A DNA stretch of 64,000 nt from Terribacillus sp. FSL K6-0262 (GTDB taxonomy: Bacteria; Bacillota; Bacilli; Bacillales; Amphibacillaceae): the NCBI RefSeq assembly GCF_037977385.1, contig NZ_CP150277.1, positions 1,155,001 to 1,219,000 of the forward strand, read 5' to 3'. How positions within the stretch are numbered: position 1 is the stretch's first letter; each line of letters begins with the position of its first letter. Below are positions 35,259-44,171 of this stretch, piece by piece. The notes below the pieces were generated by a model that saw only the letters and a program-made list of their open reading frames with translations, was not told the origin of the DNA and searched no databases. Position numbers and translations under genes: made by a program.

Positions 35259-36809
35259 ATGTATAACATATTGATCGGTACAACCGTCAAACAAGATCCC
35301 GCCATATTAACTGCCTACTTAGATTCCCTCAAAAATCTGCAATCAAAGGACATATCCATTTCCTATTGTTTCATCGATGATAATGACGAGCCCGAATCCA
35401 GTTCTTTACTTCATGATTTTGCCGCAAAAAATGGCGCTGTCATCCTGCCATCCGAAACAGCCGATACATACCATAAGGATGAGCATACACATTACTGGAC
35501 GGAAGCCCTGATTTGGAAAGTGGCTGCACTGAAGAATAAGCTCATTTCCTATGCGATCGAGCAGAAAATGGATTATATCTTTTTCGTCGATTCCGATATC
35601 GTTCTGCACCCAGCCACCTTGAAGCAATTACTGGCAAATCGGAAAGATATCATCTCCTGTATTTTTTGGACAGAGTGGCAGCCTGGCACGCAAGCATTGC
35701 CGCAAGTATGGCTGAAGGATGAATATGATCAATTCCTGAAGCACCGGGGAGAATCATTATCCGAGGAAGAACGGATGGGCCGGCATCAAAAATTCCTTGA
35801 ACAGATGCAGCAGCCTGGACTATACGAAGTCGGCGGCCTCGGTGCTTGTACATTGATCAGCAGGGAAGCATTGGAAAAAGGTGTTCACTTCGGGGAAATC
35901 CCGAACCTCTCCTTTTGGGGGGAAGATCGCCACTTCTGCATCCGTGCTGCCGCACTCGGCATCCCCTTGTATGTGGATACACATTACCCAGCGTTCCATC
36001 TTTACCGAAAAGCCGATCTAGCGAAGCTCCCCGCCTTCCGATGGGAGAATGAATGGCCCGGTTATAATGTTCGGGTCGCGAAAACCAGCGGTAATACACT
36101 CACTTTATCCATGATCGTCAAAAATGAAGCCGATCGATTTTTGGAACATTCCCTGCGTTCTTCCCTGCCAGCGGTGGATCAAGCTGTCATCATCGATGAT
36201 CATAGCTCAGATGATACGAAGACCATTTGCCGCAAGCTTTGCGAGGAATACGATGTCCCGCTGAAATTGATTGAAAATCCTGCATCCACATTCAGCAATG
36301 AAGTGAAGCTTCGGAAACAGCAGTGGCAGGAAACCATTGCTGTCAAACCTGATTGGATTCTTAATCTCGATGCTGATGAAGTACTGGATGACACCTTTCT
36401 TACGGAAAAAGACCAGCTGCTGAACCAAGCTGGCCTCGACCTTTATTCCTTCCGTCTATATGATTTCTGGGATGAAGAACACTATCGGGAAGATCAGTAT
36501 TGGCAGGCCCATTTGTTCTATCGCCCCTTCCTGCTGCGCCATCAGCCGGCATTTCCTTACAAGTGGCTGGACACCCCGCTGCATTGCGGGCGCTTCCCGG
36601 AGAATATCTTTCAGCTGCCCAACAGTCTCAGCACCGTACGCATCAAGCATTTTGGCTGGGCCAGAACGGAAGATCGTATACGGAAATACGAGCGTTACCG
36701 CAAGCAGGATCCCCAAGCTCTCTACGGTCAGAAAGAGCAATATGAAAGTATCCTTGATCCCCATCCAAACCTGATCAAGTGGACGGAGGTTTCTTCTTCC
36801 GAAAAATAG
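35259..36809 (+). CDS. Two-domain glycosyltransferase (tandem GT-A folds)
   Basis: A 516-residue cytosolic protein with two glycosyltransferase-like units. The N-terminal unit (about 1-270) has DYIFFVDSDIVL with a DxD-type motif. The C-terminal unit (about 280-510) is a family 2 type: LSMIVKNEADRFLEHSL, VIIDDHSSDDT and NLDADEV. No membrane segment. Sugar donor and acceptor unknown; such double enzymes often extend surface or spore polysaccharide. The 3' end overlaps the opposite-strand methyltransferase gene by 35 bases. Confidence 0.8.
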   Translation: MYNILIGTTVKQDPAILTAYLDSLKNLQSKDISISYCFIDDNDEPESSSLLHDFAAKNGAVILPSETADTYHKDEHTHYWTEALIWKVAALKNKLISYAIEQKMDYIFFVDSDIVLHPATLKQLLANRKDIISCIFWTEWQPGTQALPQVWLKDEYDQFLKHRGESLSEEERMGRHQKFLEQMQQPGLYEVGGLGACTLISREALEKGVHFGEIPNLSFWGEDRHFCIRAAALGIPLYVDTHYPAFHLYRKADLAKLPAFRWENEWPGYNVRVAKTSGNTLTLSMIVKNEADRFLEHSLRSSLPAVDQAVIIDDHSSDDTKTICRKLCEEYDVPLKLIENPASTFSNEVKLRKQQWQETIAVKPDWILNLDADEVLDDTFLTEKDQLLNQAGLDLYSFRLYDFWDEEHYREDQYWQAHLFYRPFLLRHQPAFPYKWLDTPLHCGRFPENIFQLPNSLSTVRIKHFGWARTEDRIRKYERYRKQDPQALYGQKEQYESILDPHPNLIKWTEVSSSEK

Positions 36810-37443
36810 CCCGGTAGCAATACAGCCGTCCCCATTGGTCATCGAACAATGCACCTGCAGGCATTTCCGAATGGACCGGACCGGCATATTCAAATCCAGC
36901 AAGTTCAGCCAATGTTTCGAGGATGCCAATATCGACGGTTGGATAATCGAATGTCAAAATAACATGCCCCTCCGGCTTCAGCGTGCGGCTGAATTGCTCC
37001 CAAGCGCGCTTTTGCACACTTACGTCCAGATGCTCCATTACCGAGATACAAAAAATCTTATCGAAAAAAGCATCTTCATACGGCAAGGATGTCAAATCTG
37101 CCTGGGTGCGATGAATTGCCCGAAGCAGTCCTTCTGGCAGGCGAGCAGCTTCCTCAGGACCGAAATCATTGATCACATCATTCAGGATCGCTTGATCATC
37201 TGTTATCCTGCCATCTATATCACATGCATAGACTGTTTTAGCTGAGGCCGCTAAATGAAACTTGAATGGATGACTGATTCCGGAAGCAGCATCCAATACG
37301 ATATCATCTGCTTCCACAAAAGAAGCTGCCCATTCATATTCATAGCTGCGGCTCCACCAAGCATCCGGTAATTTCAGCACGAAATCACGTGCCGCTTGAT
37401 CATCATGCTTGAAAAATCTTGAAGTCCATGCCTCTGTCAACAT
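36775..37443 (-). CDS. SAM-dependent methyltransferase
   Basis: A 222-residue class I methyltransferase. Motif I is IVLDAASGISHPFKF (about 48-62), followed by the acidic YACDIDGR, and a later motif FCISVMEHLDV typical of methyltransferase domain 11. Substrate unknown. Its last 35 bases overlap the end of the convergent glycosyltransferase gene. An inverted repeat AATACGT/ACGTATT (37462-37489) lies in its upstream region. Confidence 0.8.
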   Translation of the reverse strand: MLTEAWTSRFFKHDDQAARDFVLKLPDAWWSRSYEYEWAASFVEADDIVLDAASGISHPFKFHLAASAKTVYACDIDGRITDDQAILNDVINDFGPEEAARLPEGLLRAIHRTQADLTSLPYEDAFFDKIFCISVMEHLDVSVQKRAWEQFSRTLKPEGHVILTFDYPTVDIGILETLAELAGFEYAGPVHSEMPAGALFDDQWGRLYCYRAIFRKKKPPST

Positions 37444-37557
37444 GCTTCAACCCCTTTTTTAAAATACGTGACGTGTAGTACAACGTATTCCGCGGGATGG
37501 GCATGTATGCTTTCTTTCTCCTTACTTAACGGAACCGGGTATCTCAGCCCGGCTTAT

Positions 37558-38271
37558 TCATTCATCATAGAGAATCGATTTGACATCGGCATCCTCGAGA
37601 TAATCCTCATACTTTTCATGGTCTTCATTCACACCATCATAATGTCCGTCCATATCTGCCAAGAGAAAATTCTCGATATCCTGTGCTCCTCCTGTCTCTT
37701 CATCTGAGTTCACTGCCATATAATCATAATCCTTTTCTGCATTCACAAAATCGGAGGGTGTCTCCGACGAGCCGTACGCTTGCAGATCCTGCAAGGTATC
37801 CTCTCCGTCATAAAAGGTGTGCTCTGTATCTTCCTCATCATCTTTCCCTTCAAGGTCCTCGAGCCGAGGATGAATGACAGCTTCCTCTGCCGGTCTGTCA
37901 TGCAGCGTCATTCGCTGCGGTTTATATTCCGCAAGCGTTTCTGCCGTCGGCATCGCCAGCAGCCGTTCTTCCGGGATTGGCTTTCCTGAAATCTTACAGA
38001 TACCATAGGTTCCATCTTCTATTCGGCCGAGTGCGGCTTTGATATCCTGCAGCTCTTGCTCCAAATGATCATTCAAGGCGATATCCTTCTCCCGCTCGTA
38101 TAATTCCGTTGCTGTATCACCGGGATGGTTATCATAGTTGCTTAACTCACCCATGGCATCCTTCGTATAGGACATCTCGGTGCCAAAATGGTCCTTCAGC
38201 GCCTGCTTCAATTCCTGCATACGATTTTCCAGCATTTCCTTACAGGCATTCAATGTTTGTTGTCTGACCAT
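37558..38271 (-). CDS. yteA: TraR/DksA-type protein YteA
   Basis: A 237-residue acidic protein of the YteA group. An N-terminal coiled coil (about 1-80) with HPGDTATELYEREKD is followed by a DksA-like finger, IEDGTYGICKISGKPIPEERL. Only one cysteine remains in this finger, so zinc binding by four cysteines is not possible; this is typical of YteA. The C-terminal 90 residues are highly acidic. Function unknown; homologues are associated with sporulation or stress. Confidence 0.85.
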   Translation of the reverse strand: MVRQQTLNACKEMLENRMQELKQALKDHFGTEMSYTKDAMGELSNYDNHPGDTATELYEREKDIALNDHLEQELQDIKAALGRIEDGTYGICKISGKPIPEERLLAMPTAETLAEYKPQRMTLHDRPAEEAVIHPRLEDLEGKDDEEDTEHTFYDGEDTLQDLQAYGSSETPSDFVNAEKDYDYMAVNSDEETGGAQDIENFLLADMDGHYDGVNEDHEKYEDYLEDADVKSILYDE

Positions 38272-38377
38272 GCACTTTCCTCCTGTTCATTTCCTGCTGC
38301 CACTTAGTATGCGACAGAAAACCCATCTCTATTAAGACAGCACTTATTGTATAATCAGGAAAATGGAGGCGAAGCCT

Positions 38378-39043
38378 ATGCAAACCCGAAAATTGTATCT
38401 GCTCGGAGGAAACACATCCCAGGAAGAAGCCAATGTACACTTTGCCCAAGCAGCAGGCGGTCCAAAAGCGTATATTGCCCTATTGATCGTCTATCGGGAA
38501 GGCTGGGAAGCTTTCCTGCCGCGTTATACAATCCACTGGACCGCCCAAGGCGTCCGAGAGGATAATATTGCCGTTATCGTACCCGATGAGACGGGGTATT
38601 TAGATACCGAAAAGGCAGCGAATATAATAAAAAATGCCACCGGTGTCTTCATAGGAGGCGGACATTCCGAAACATACTATTCCCGCTATACGAAGCAGCC
38701 CTTCAAGCAGCTGCTGACAGAAAAATATCATGCCGGCATACCGCTGGCAGGGAATAGCGCGGGAGCCTTGATCATGCCTGAAACTGTTTTACTCTCCCCG
38801 CATGATACAGACCATCAGCAAGCTTGGAGCGGACCTGGTCTTGGTCTCCTTCAAAACCAGCTGATCAGTGTCCACTTCTCCCAATGGCAGGATGAGCCGA
38901 ACCTCCTTGCCGGTCTGAATCAGCATAATATCCCCCTCGGATATGGCATAGATGAGGACGCCTGTTTATATCTTGAGAACGAGCTGCCTGCAGCAGTCTT
39001 CGGGAACGAACAAGTGAAATGCATAGAAAAAGGGACCCTGTGA
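38378..39043 (+). CDS. Peptidase S51-like (dipeptidase E / cyanophycinase fold) protein
   Basis: A 221-residue protein. The nucleophile elbow GNSAGAL (about S127) and the GVFIGGGHSETYY segment are characteristic of the S51 family, related to class I glutamine amidotransferases but with serine. Substrate unknown. The start is ATG 38378, eight bases after GGAGG; an ATG five codons earlier overlaps the ribosome-binding site. Ends in a strong terminator shared with the convergent nrd gene. Confidence 0.8.
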   Translation: MQTRKLYLLGGNTSQEEANVHFAQAAGGPKAYIALLIVYREGWEAFLPRYTIHWTAQGVREDNIAVIVPDETGYLDTEKAANIIKNATGVFIGGGHSETYYSRYTKQPFKQLLTEKYHAGIPLAGNSAGALIMPETVLLSPHDTDHQQAWSGPGLGLLQNQLISVHFSQWQDEPNLLAGLNQHNIPLGYGIDEDACLYLENELPAAVFGNEQVKCIEKGTL

Positions 39044-39060
39044 ATAGGGTCCCTTTTTTC
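39029..39060. terminator. Bidirectional terminator, S51 peptidase / nrdA
   Basis: Stem AAAGGGACCCT with its complement around a TGTGA-type loop, flanked by A and T runs on both sides. Confidence 0.8.
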
Positions 39061-39062
39061 TA

Positions 39063-41279
39063 TTAGTTGGATGTAGAACGCAAATAGTAAGATGTCTTGA
39101 TTCCGGAGTCCCAAACAGCCATATGCAAATCAAGCAAATCTTTTGCTTTGATGGAGTTCGGTACATACATATTGAAAGAAATTGCCTGGTCGATATGCTT
39201 TTGGCGCGCTGCGTTCTGCTTCACGCTCCATTGCTGATCGATTTCATAAGCGGATTTATAGAAACGGTCCGTATCCTCATTCAAATCAGGTGCAGTGACA
39301 GGGATTTTATAATCCTTCTTCTCTTCGGAATAGAACTTGCTGAAAATCGGATCTGTAGTCGCAGTGCTTCCAGCAATCAGTGCAGTGGAAGAGTTCGGCG
39401 CCACTGCCATTAAATAAGCATTGCGCATGCCGTTTTCCTTCACTTGCTCCTTCAGGCCTTTCCAGTCAAGCTCGGAATCACCAGTGGTATAGCCTTTGTT
39501 GTCGAAGTAGCTGCCGTCTGCCCATTCAGAACCTTCGAAAATAGGATATGCACCTTTTTCTTTCGCGATTTCCATACTGGATTTGATAGTCAGGTAAGCG
39601 ATTTTCTCGTAAAGCTCATCTGCATATGCAACAGCCTCATCACTTTCCCAATCGATCTGTTTCAAAGCAAGCAAATGATGCCAGCCGAATGTTCCGAGTC
39701 CGATGGCACGATATTTCTGATTCGTGAGCTGCGCTTGCAGGACAGGGATCGTATTCAAATCGATGACGTTATCCAGCATGCGGACTTGAATCGGAATCAA
39801 ACGCTCCAACACGTCCTCTGTAACTGCTTTTGCCAAAGAGATGGAAGATAGGTTGCATACGACGAAATCCCCCGGCTCTTTCGTGATGATGATCTTGCCG
39901 TCCTTTGTTGTCTGTTCCGTCATGAGCGTCGGGCTCTGGTTCTGCATGATTTCCGTGCATAGGTTGCTGGAATAAATCATGCCTGCATGCTTGTTGGCAT
40001 TTTGACGGTTGACTTCATCACGATAGAACATGAATGGACCACCTGTTTCCAGCTGGCTGCGCAGGATGCGCTTCATCACATTGATTGCCGGTACCTCTTC
40101 TTTATGCAAGTCCGGATTCTCCACACACGCCCAGTACTTCTCACGGAAAGATCCTTCGCCTCTTGTTTCATCATAGAAATCTTCCAAGGAGAAGCCCATC
40201 ACGCGGCGGACTTCATGCGGGTCGAACAGATACCAATTACCCCGTGCTTGCACTTGTTCCATGAAGATATCAGGCAGGCAGACACCTGTGAATAAATCGT
40301 GTGTACGCTGACGTTCATCACCATTATTCAGTTTCGCATCAAGGAATGGGAAGATATCCTTATGCCAAATATCAAGATACGTGGCAATAGCACCTTTGCG
40401 CTGACCAAGCTGATCGACGCTGACCGCCGTATTGTTCAGCTGTTTCATCCACGGAAGCACACCAGAAGAAGCACCTTCAAAGCCTTTGATGGCACTGCCC
40501 CGGCTGCGGATCTTACCTAGATAGACCCCGATACCGCCGCCGTTCTTGGATAAGTTGGCAATATCTGTGTTGCTGTCGAAGATACCCTGCAGACTGTCAT
40601 CGACTGTATCGATGAAGCAGCTGGAAAGCTGACCGTAGCTCTTGCCTGAATTGGACAGAGTTGGCGTGGCAACCGTCATATAAAGGTTGCTCAATGCCCA
40701 GTAAGCTTCTGCAACAAGCTCTTTCCGGGATTCCTCAGGCTCCTTGCTCATGATGGTCATGGCGATGATCATGAATCTTTCCTGCGGCAGCTCGTATGTA
40801 CCGCCTTTGTGATCAGTCGCCAAATAACGATCTGCAAGTGTACGCAAGCCGATATAGGTGAACAAACCATCTTTTTTATGATCGATCAAGCTGTTGTAGT
40901 AGTTGATTTCCTCTTCACTGTATGTGTCGAGAAGGAATTTGTTGTAGATACCGATTTCAGTCAATTGCTGAATCAAGCTGTAGAAGGATCCATACTTATC
41001 TTCGAAATTATATCCTCTGTTTTGTGACGCTTGGAAATAAAGCTGTTCCAGGTATAGGCTGGCTGCGATATATGTCCATTGCGGCTCTTCTTCATCCAGC
41101 TGTGCCAAGCCTTCCAAGATCAGCTGGTTCAACCATTCCTTTTCCGATGACCACGCCTTTTGTTCCATCAGGCGCTCGCCATATTGCACCAAATGCTTGG
41201 CATCAGCCGGCGCAAAGCGTGATTCGAGCACGGATGCCACATGCTCTTTCCAATTGACTGTCTGTGTCGTATCTAACAT
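39063..41279 (-). CDS. nrdA: Class I ribonucleotide reductase alpha subunit, solitary, no C-terminal CxxC
   Basis: A 738-residue catalytic subunit that reduces ribonucleotides. Active-site residues are present: C221 and C475 (the redox pair), C441 with E443 (SNLCTEI) for the thiyl radical, and Y731-Y732 (TSYYLR) for radical transfer from a beta subunit. The chain then stops after six residues (ending RSTSN), so the C-terminal cysteine pair that normally re-reduces the active site is missing. No nrdB/nrdF, nrdI or nrdH is adjacent. No full N-terminal ATP cone is seen. The start is ATG 41279 behind GGAGGAGG. NrdR-like boxes lie upstream. Confidence 0.88.
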   Translation of the reverse strand: MLDTTQTVNWKEHVASVLESRFAPADAKHLVQYGERLMEQKAWSSEKEWLNQLILEGLAQLDEEEPQWTYIAASLYLEQLYFQASQNRGYNFEDKYGSFYSLIQQLTEIGIYNKFLLDTYSEEEINYYNSLIDHKKDGLFTYIGLRTLADRYLATDHKGGTYELPQERFMIIAMTIMSKEPEESRKELVAEAYWALSNLYMTVATPTLSNSGKSYGQLSSCFIDTVDDSLQGIFDSNTDIANLSKNGGGIGVYLGKIRSRGSAIKGFEGASSGVLPWMKQLNNTAVSVDQLGQRKGAIATYLDIWHKDIFPFLDAKLNNGDERQRTHDLFTGVCLPDIFMEQVQARGNWYLFDPHEVRRVMGFSLEDFYDETRGEGSFREKYWACVENPDLHKEEVPAINVMKRILRSQLETGGPFMFYRDEVNRQNANKHAGMIYSSNLCTEIMQNQSPTLMTEQTTKDGKIIITKEPGDFVVCNLSSISLAKAVTEDVLERLIPIQVRMLDNVIDLNTIPVLQAQLTNQKYRAIGLGTFGWHHLLALKQIDWESDEAVAYADELYEKIAYLTIKSSMEIAKEKGAYPIFEGSEWADGSYFDNKGYTTGDSELDWKGLKEQVKENGMRNAYLMAVAPNSSTALIAGSTATTDPIFSKFYSEEKKDYKIPVTAPDLNEDTDRFYKSAYEIDQQWSVKQNAARQKHIDQAISFNMYVPNSIKAKDLLDLHMAVWDSGIKTSYYLRSTSN

Positions 41280-41385
41280 GTTGAAACTTCCTCCTCCAAA
41301 AAATACAGGTGTAATAGTAAGTACTTCTTTTTCCCCTAAACGCACAAAGTGAGCAACTACCAGGAAGCTGTCTCTTCTGCCCGCC

Positions 41386-41423
41386 CTACTAGATACAGTA
41401 GTAGCATAGATCAGAATCGACAA
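41386..41423 (-). promoter_or_regulatory. Proximal nrdA promoter with NrdR-like box
   Basis: Minus strand TTGTCG (41418-41423), 17-base spacer, TACTGT (41395-41400). The -10 begins an imperfect palindrome (41386-41401, core ACTAGATACAGT) matching 10 of 12 core positions of the NrdR box ACTATATATAGT. Confidence 0.5.
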
Positions 41424-41508
41424 ATAAAAAGTGTCACAGAACACTGTCTATCAGGCTGATGAAGCGATTTCCCCATCCACCTGTCGATACCCGGCTTGCT
41501 CGCCTTCG

Positions 41509-41546
41509 AAACTATATATAGTAGTAATTCATGTCTGAACTAACAA
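41509..41546 (-). promoter_or_regulatory. Distal nrdA promoter with NrdR box
   Basis: Minus strand TTGTTA (41541-41546), 17-base spacer, TACTAT (41518-41523). The -10 overlaps the perfect palindrome ACTATATATAGT (41511-41522). The layout is the same as in the proximal module 123 bases downstream. The 485-base gap 41280-41764 otherwise holds one more inverted repeat, AGTGT/ACACT (41430-41445), and no gene. Confidence 0.55.
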
Positions 41547-41764
41547 GATGTTGTATAAATGACTTTACCATACATCCCTCACTCTTTCAATCGCTACTTT
41601 CTGCCGCAGTCATATTTCACAATCTATCTTAGAATAAAAACTGCCATCTTTCGAGGTTTTTCGCTGTCGAAAAATTGTTTGTGATTTTCACCCAAAATAT
41701 CTCCATCACTCGACATTCCAGCTGCTAAGCGGTACGATGAAAACAGAATCGAAGGAGGGATAAT

Positions 41765-42643
41765 ATGGGGACAATCAAAAAGGTCGGATTCATCGGTACA
41801 GGCGTCATGGGGAAAAGCATGAGCCGCAATTTGATGCAGGCTGGTTTTGAGCTGGCAGTCTACACAAGGACGAAGGCAAAAGCAGAAGAATTGATCGATG
41901 CAGGAGCCGTTTGGCACGATACACCTGCAAGTCTAGCTGCAAGTGTGGATGCCATCATCACAATGGTCGGCTATCCCAGTGATGTGCAGGAAGTTTACTT
42001 TGGCGAAAACGGGATTCTCCAGCACGCCAAGCCCGGTACATACGTGATCGATATGACGACTTCCAAACCGGCCCTTGCGGAGGAAATTCATGCTGCAGCA
42101 AAAGATAAAGGGCTCTTTGCTTTGGATGCTCCCGTTTCAGGCGGAGATGTCGGCGCCAAAAACGGGAAACTCGCCATCATGGTCGGCGGCGACGAAGATG
42201 CATTCCAAGCCGCACTGCCGCTTTTCGAAGCAATGGGGGAAAATATCATCCTCCAAGGTCCCGCCGGCTCCGGACAGCATACGAAGCTGATCAACCAGGT
42301 GACGATCGCTAGCAATATGGTCGGTGTTTGTGAAGCTATTGCCTATGCAGAATACGCTGGCATGGATCCATCAAAGGTGCTTCAATCGATTACGACGGGC
42401 GCTGCCGGCAGTTTCAGCCTGAGCAATCTTGCTCCCCGGATGATCAGGGGGGATTATGATCCAGGCTTCTATGTAAAGCACTTTATCAAGGACATGAAGC
42501 TTGCCTTGGAAGCCGCCCGGGAAATGGGCTTGATGACCCCAGGATTGGAATTGAGCCTTTCCTTGTATGAACGCCTGGCAGCAAACGGCGACGAAGACCT
42601 CGGCACACAAGCTTTGATCAAGCTATTCACGAAGAAAGCATAA
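41765..42643 (+). CDS. Beta-hydroxyacid dehydrogenase family (YkwC-like)
   Basis: A 292-residue NAD(P)-dependent enzyme of the 3-hydroxyisobutyrate dehydrogenase group. Cofactor loop GFIGTGVMGKSM (about 8-19), substrate loop DAPVSGGDVGA (about 119-129) and catalytic lysine in HTKLINQ (about K174). Substrate unknown; YkwC-type members reduce small aldehyde-acids such as tartronate or succinic semialdehyde. Start ATG 41765 behind AAGGAGGG. Confidence 0.88.
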   Translation: MGTIKKVGFIGTGVMGKSMSRNLMQAGFELAVYTRTKAKAEELIDAGAVWHDTPASLAASVDAIITMVGYPSDVQEVYFGENGILQHAKPGTYVIDMTTSKPALAEEIHAAAKDKGLFALDAPVSGGDVGAKNGKLAIMVGGDEDAFQAALPLFEAMGENIILQGPAGSGQHTKLINQVTIASNMVGVCEAIAYAEYAGMDPSKVLQSITTGAAGSFSLSNLAPRMIRGDYDPGFYVKHFIKDMKLALEAAREMGLMTPGLELSLSLYERLAANGDEDLGTQALIKLFTKKA

Positions 42644-42647
42644 GCAA

Positions 42648-42672
42648 AGAGGCCAGGAAACTGGCCTCTTTA
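42648..42672. terminator. Bidirectional terminator, YkwC-like / AEC transporter
   Basis: Perfect stem AAAGAGGCCAG with its complement around a GAAA loop. Confidence 0.8.
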
Positions 42673-43572
42673 TACAAGTATATACAGCAAAAGCGGCAAG
42701 GTGATGAGACTGAGAAGTGTGCTGATCATGGTCGCACTTGATACATAAGCAGGCTTGGCACCGAATTCAAGCGCATAAAGCGTCGTATTTGCAGCAGTTG
42801 GCATTGCGGCTACCAAAATCATGATCTGTTTCACCATGTCATCCACAGGGAGGAATAAGGTGAAAAGATAAGCAATCGCAGGAGAGATGAGCAGTTTCAG
42901 CACGAGCGCATAAGTAAGGCGCTCATATTCAAAGGATTTCAATGAAATATTGGCCAGCTGCATACCAAGCACGATCATGACGGTAGGGATTGCTGCATCA
43001 GCTACGAGATGGATGGCTTCGGTGACCGGTCCGCTGAGCGGTATGGATGAGACTTGAAACAAAATACCGAGCAGAGCCCCATAAATGATCGGTATTTTCA
43101 AGACGGACAAGAGGGTGCCGCGGAGCGATAATACGGCGCCGCCTCCCTTGGCAGCAACGAATACGCCGATTGTAACCATGACGAGCTGCTGCAATACAAG
43201 CAGGATGACCGCATAATCAAAGCCCGCCGCCCCGAAAACGAACAGCACGAGCGGTGTTCCGTAATTTCCATTGTTCATGAAAGAAGCCCCAAGCATAAGG
43301 CTGTATGTATCCTGTCGATCGTATCCACGCAGCAAACTGATGATATAACAAATCAATAAAAGCGCAAGACAGATCCCGACTACGAAAATGGCAAGGTAGA
43401 TATAATCCACACTCATGCGATTCTCATAAAAAGTTTGAAAAGCCAATACCGGCGACAGCAGATAAACCGACATCTTCGAAATGCTTCTGATGTCGAATTT
43501 CAACAGTTTTTGTCCAATGAAACCAAGAAGGAAAATGCCGAAAATCGGCAAAAGTGTCAATATGTAAGCCAA
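42670..43572 (-). CDS. AEC family transporter (auxin efflux carrier fold)
   Basis: A 300-residue membrane protein with about ten hydrophobic segments and the family layout: NYGTPLVLFVFG in the middle helix and a C-terminal half with AAMPTAANTTLYA. Family members export or import organic acids such as malate. The substrate is not identifiable. Separate unit from xpt, which ends 24 bases before its start. Confidence 0.85.
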   Translation of the reverse strand: MAYILTLLPIFGIFLLGFIGQKLLKFDIRSISKMSVYLLSPVLAFQTFYENRMSVDYIYLAIFVVGICLALLLICYIISLLRGYDRQDTYSLMLGASFMNNGNYGTPLVLFVFGAAGFDYAVILLVLQQLVMVTIGVFVAAKGGGAVLSLRGTLLSVLKIPIIYGALLGILFQVSSIPLSGPVTEAIHLVADAAIPTVMIVLGMQLANISLKSFEYERLTYALVLKLLISPAIAYLFTLFLPVDDMVKQIMILVAAMPTAANTTLYALEFGAKPAYVSSATMISTLLSLITLPLLLYILV

Positions 43573-43595
43573 AGACTATCATCCTATCACATTAT

Positions 43596-44171
43596 TTATG
43601 ATTTCAGAAACTCTATCTTCCCTTCTCCGATCCGAGCAATCCGGGCAAGGGACACGACATCGATTCCCAACTCCTCCAAACGCTTCCGTCCATTCTGGAA
43701 GCTTTTCTCGATTACGATCCCGATACCTGCTACTTCAGCACCAGCTTGTTCTAAAATACTGATCAATCCAGCTGCAGCTTCCCCATTCGCAAGAAAATCA
43801 TCGATGATGAGCACATGATCCTCTGATGATAATCTATCTTTTGAAATCGTCACATCCGAGTAGACTTGCTTCGTGAACGAATAGACGGATTCACAGTACA
43901 CATCACCCTTCATCGTCAGCGATTTCTGCTTTTTCGCATAAACAACCGGGACGTTGAAGGCCAAACCAGTCATCAGCGCCGGTGCAATACCGCCTGATTC
44001 GATTGTTACAATCTTTGTCACTGGTTTGTGCCTGAAATTCCGCTGGAACTCCTTCCCTATTTCATAAAGGAGGGACGTATCCATTTCATGATTCAAAAAG
44101 CTATCCACTTTAACGATTGTGTCCCCAATGATGGTGCCTCTTTCCAGAATTGCTTTTTCGAGCAGTTCCAT
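43596..44171 (-). CDS. xpt: Xanthine phosphoribosyltransferase
   Basis: A 191-residue enzyme converting xanthine and PRPP to XMP. The PRPP-binding motif VLIIDDFLANGEAA (about 121-134) and the N-terminal MELLEKAILERG agree with Xpt. In B. subtilis xpt-pbuX is under a guanine riboswitch. Here no purine riboswitch precedes it: the start abuts the stop of a 101-residue gene, so control is likely different. Confidence 0.93.
   Translation of the reverse strand: MELLEKAILERGTIIGDTIVKVDSFLNHEMDTSLLYEIGKEFQRNFRHKPVTKIVTIESGGIAPALMTGLAFNVPVVYAKKQKSLTMKGDVYCESVYSFTKQVYSDVTISKDRLSSEDHVLIIDDFLANGEAAAGLISILEQAGAEVAGIGIVIEKSFQNGRKRLEELGIDVVSLARIARIGEGKIEFLKS

Noticed and set aside
37558..38271. YteA as a zinc-finger protein
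   Set aside because: Only one cysteine remains in the DksA-like finger, so four-cysteine zinc binding is not supported.
41280..41764. Cobalamin riboswitch upstream of the ribonucleotide reductase gene
   Set aside because: No B12-box sequence was found, and the protein has class I features (tyrosine pair, SNLCTEI) rather than class II.
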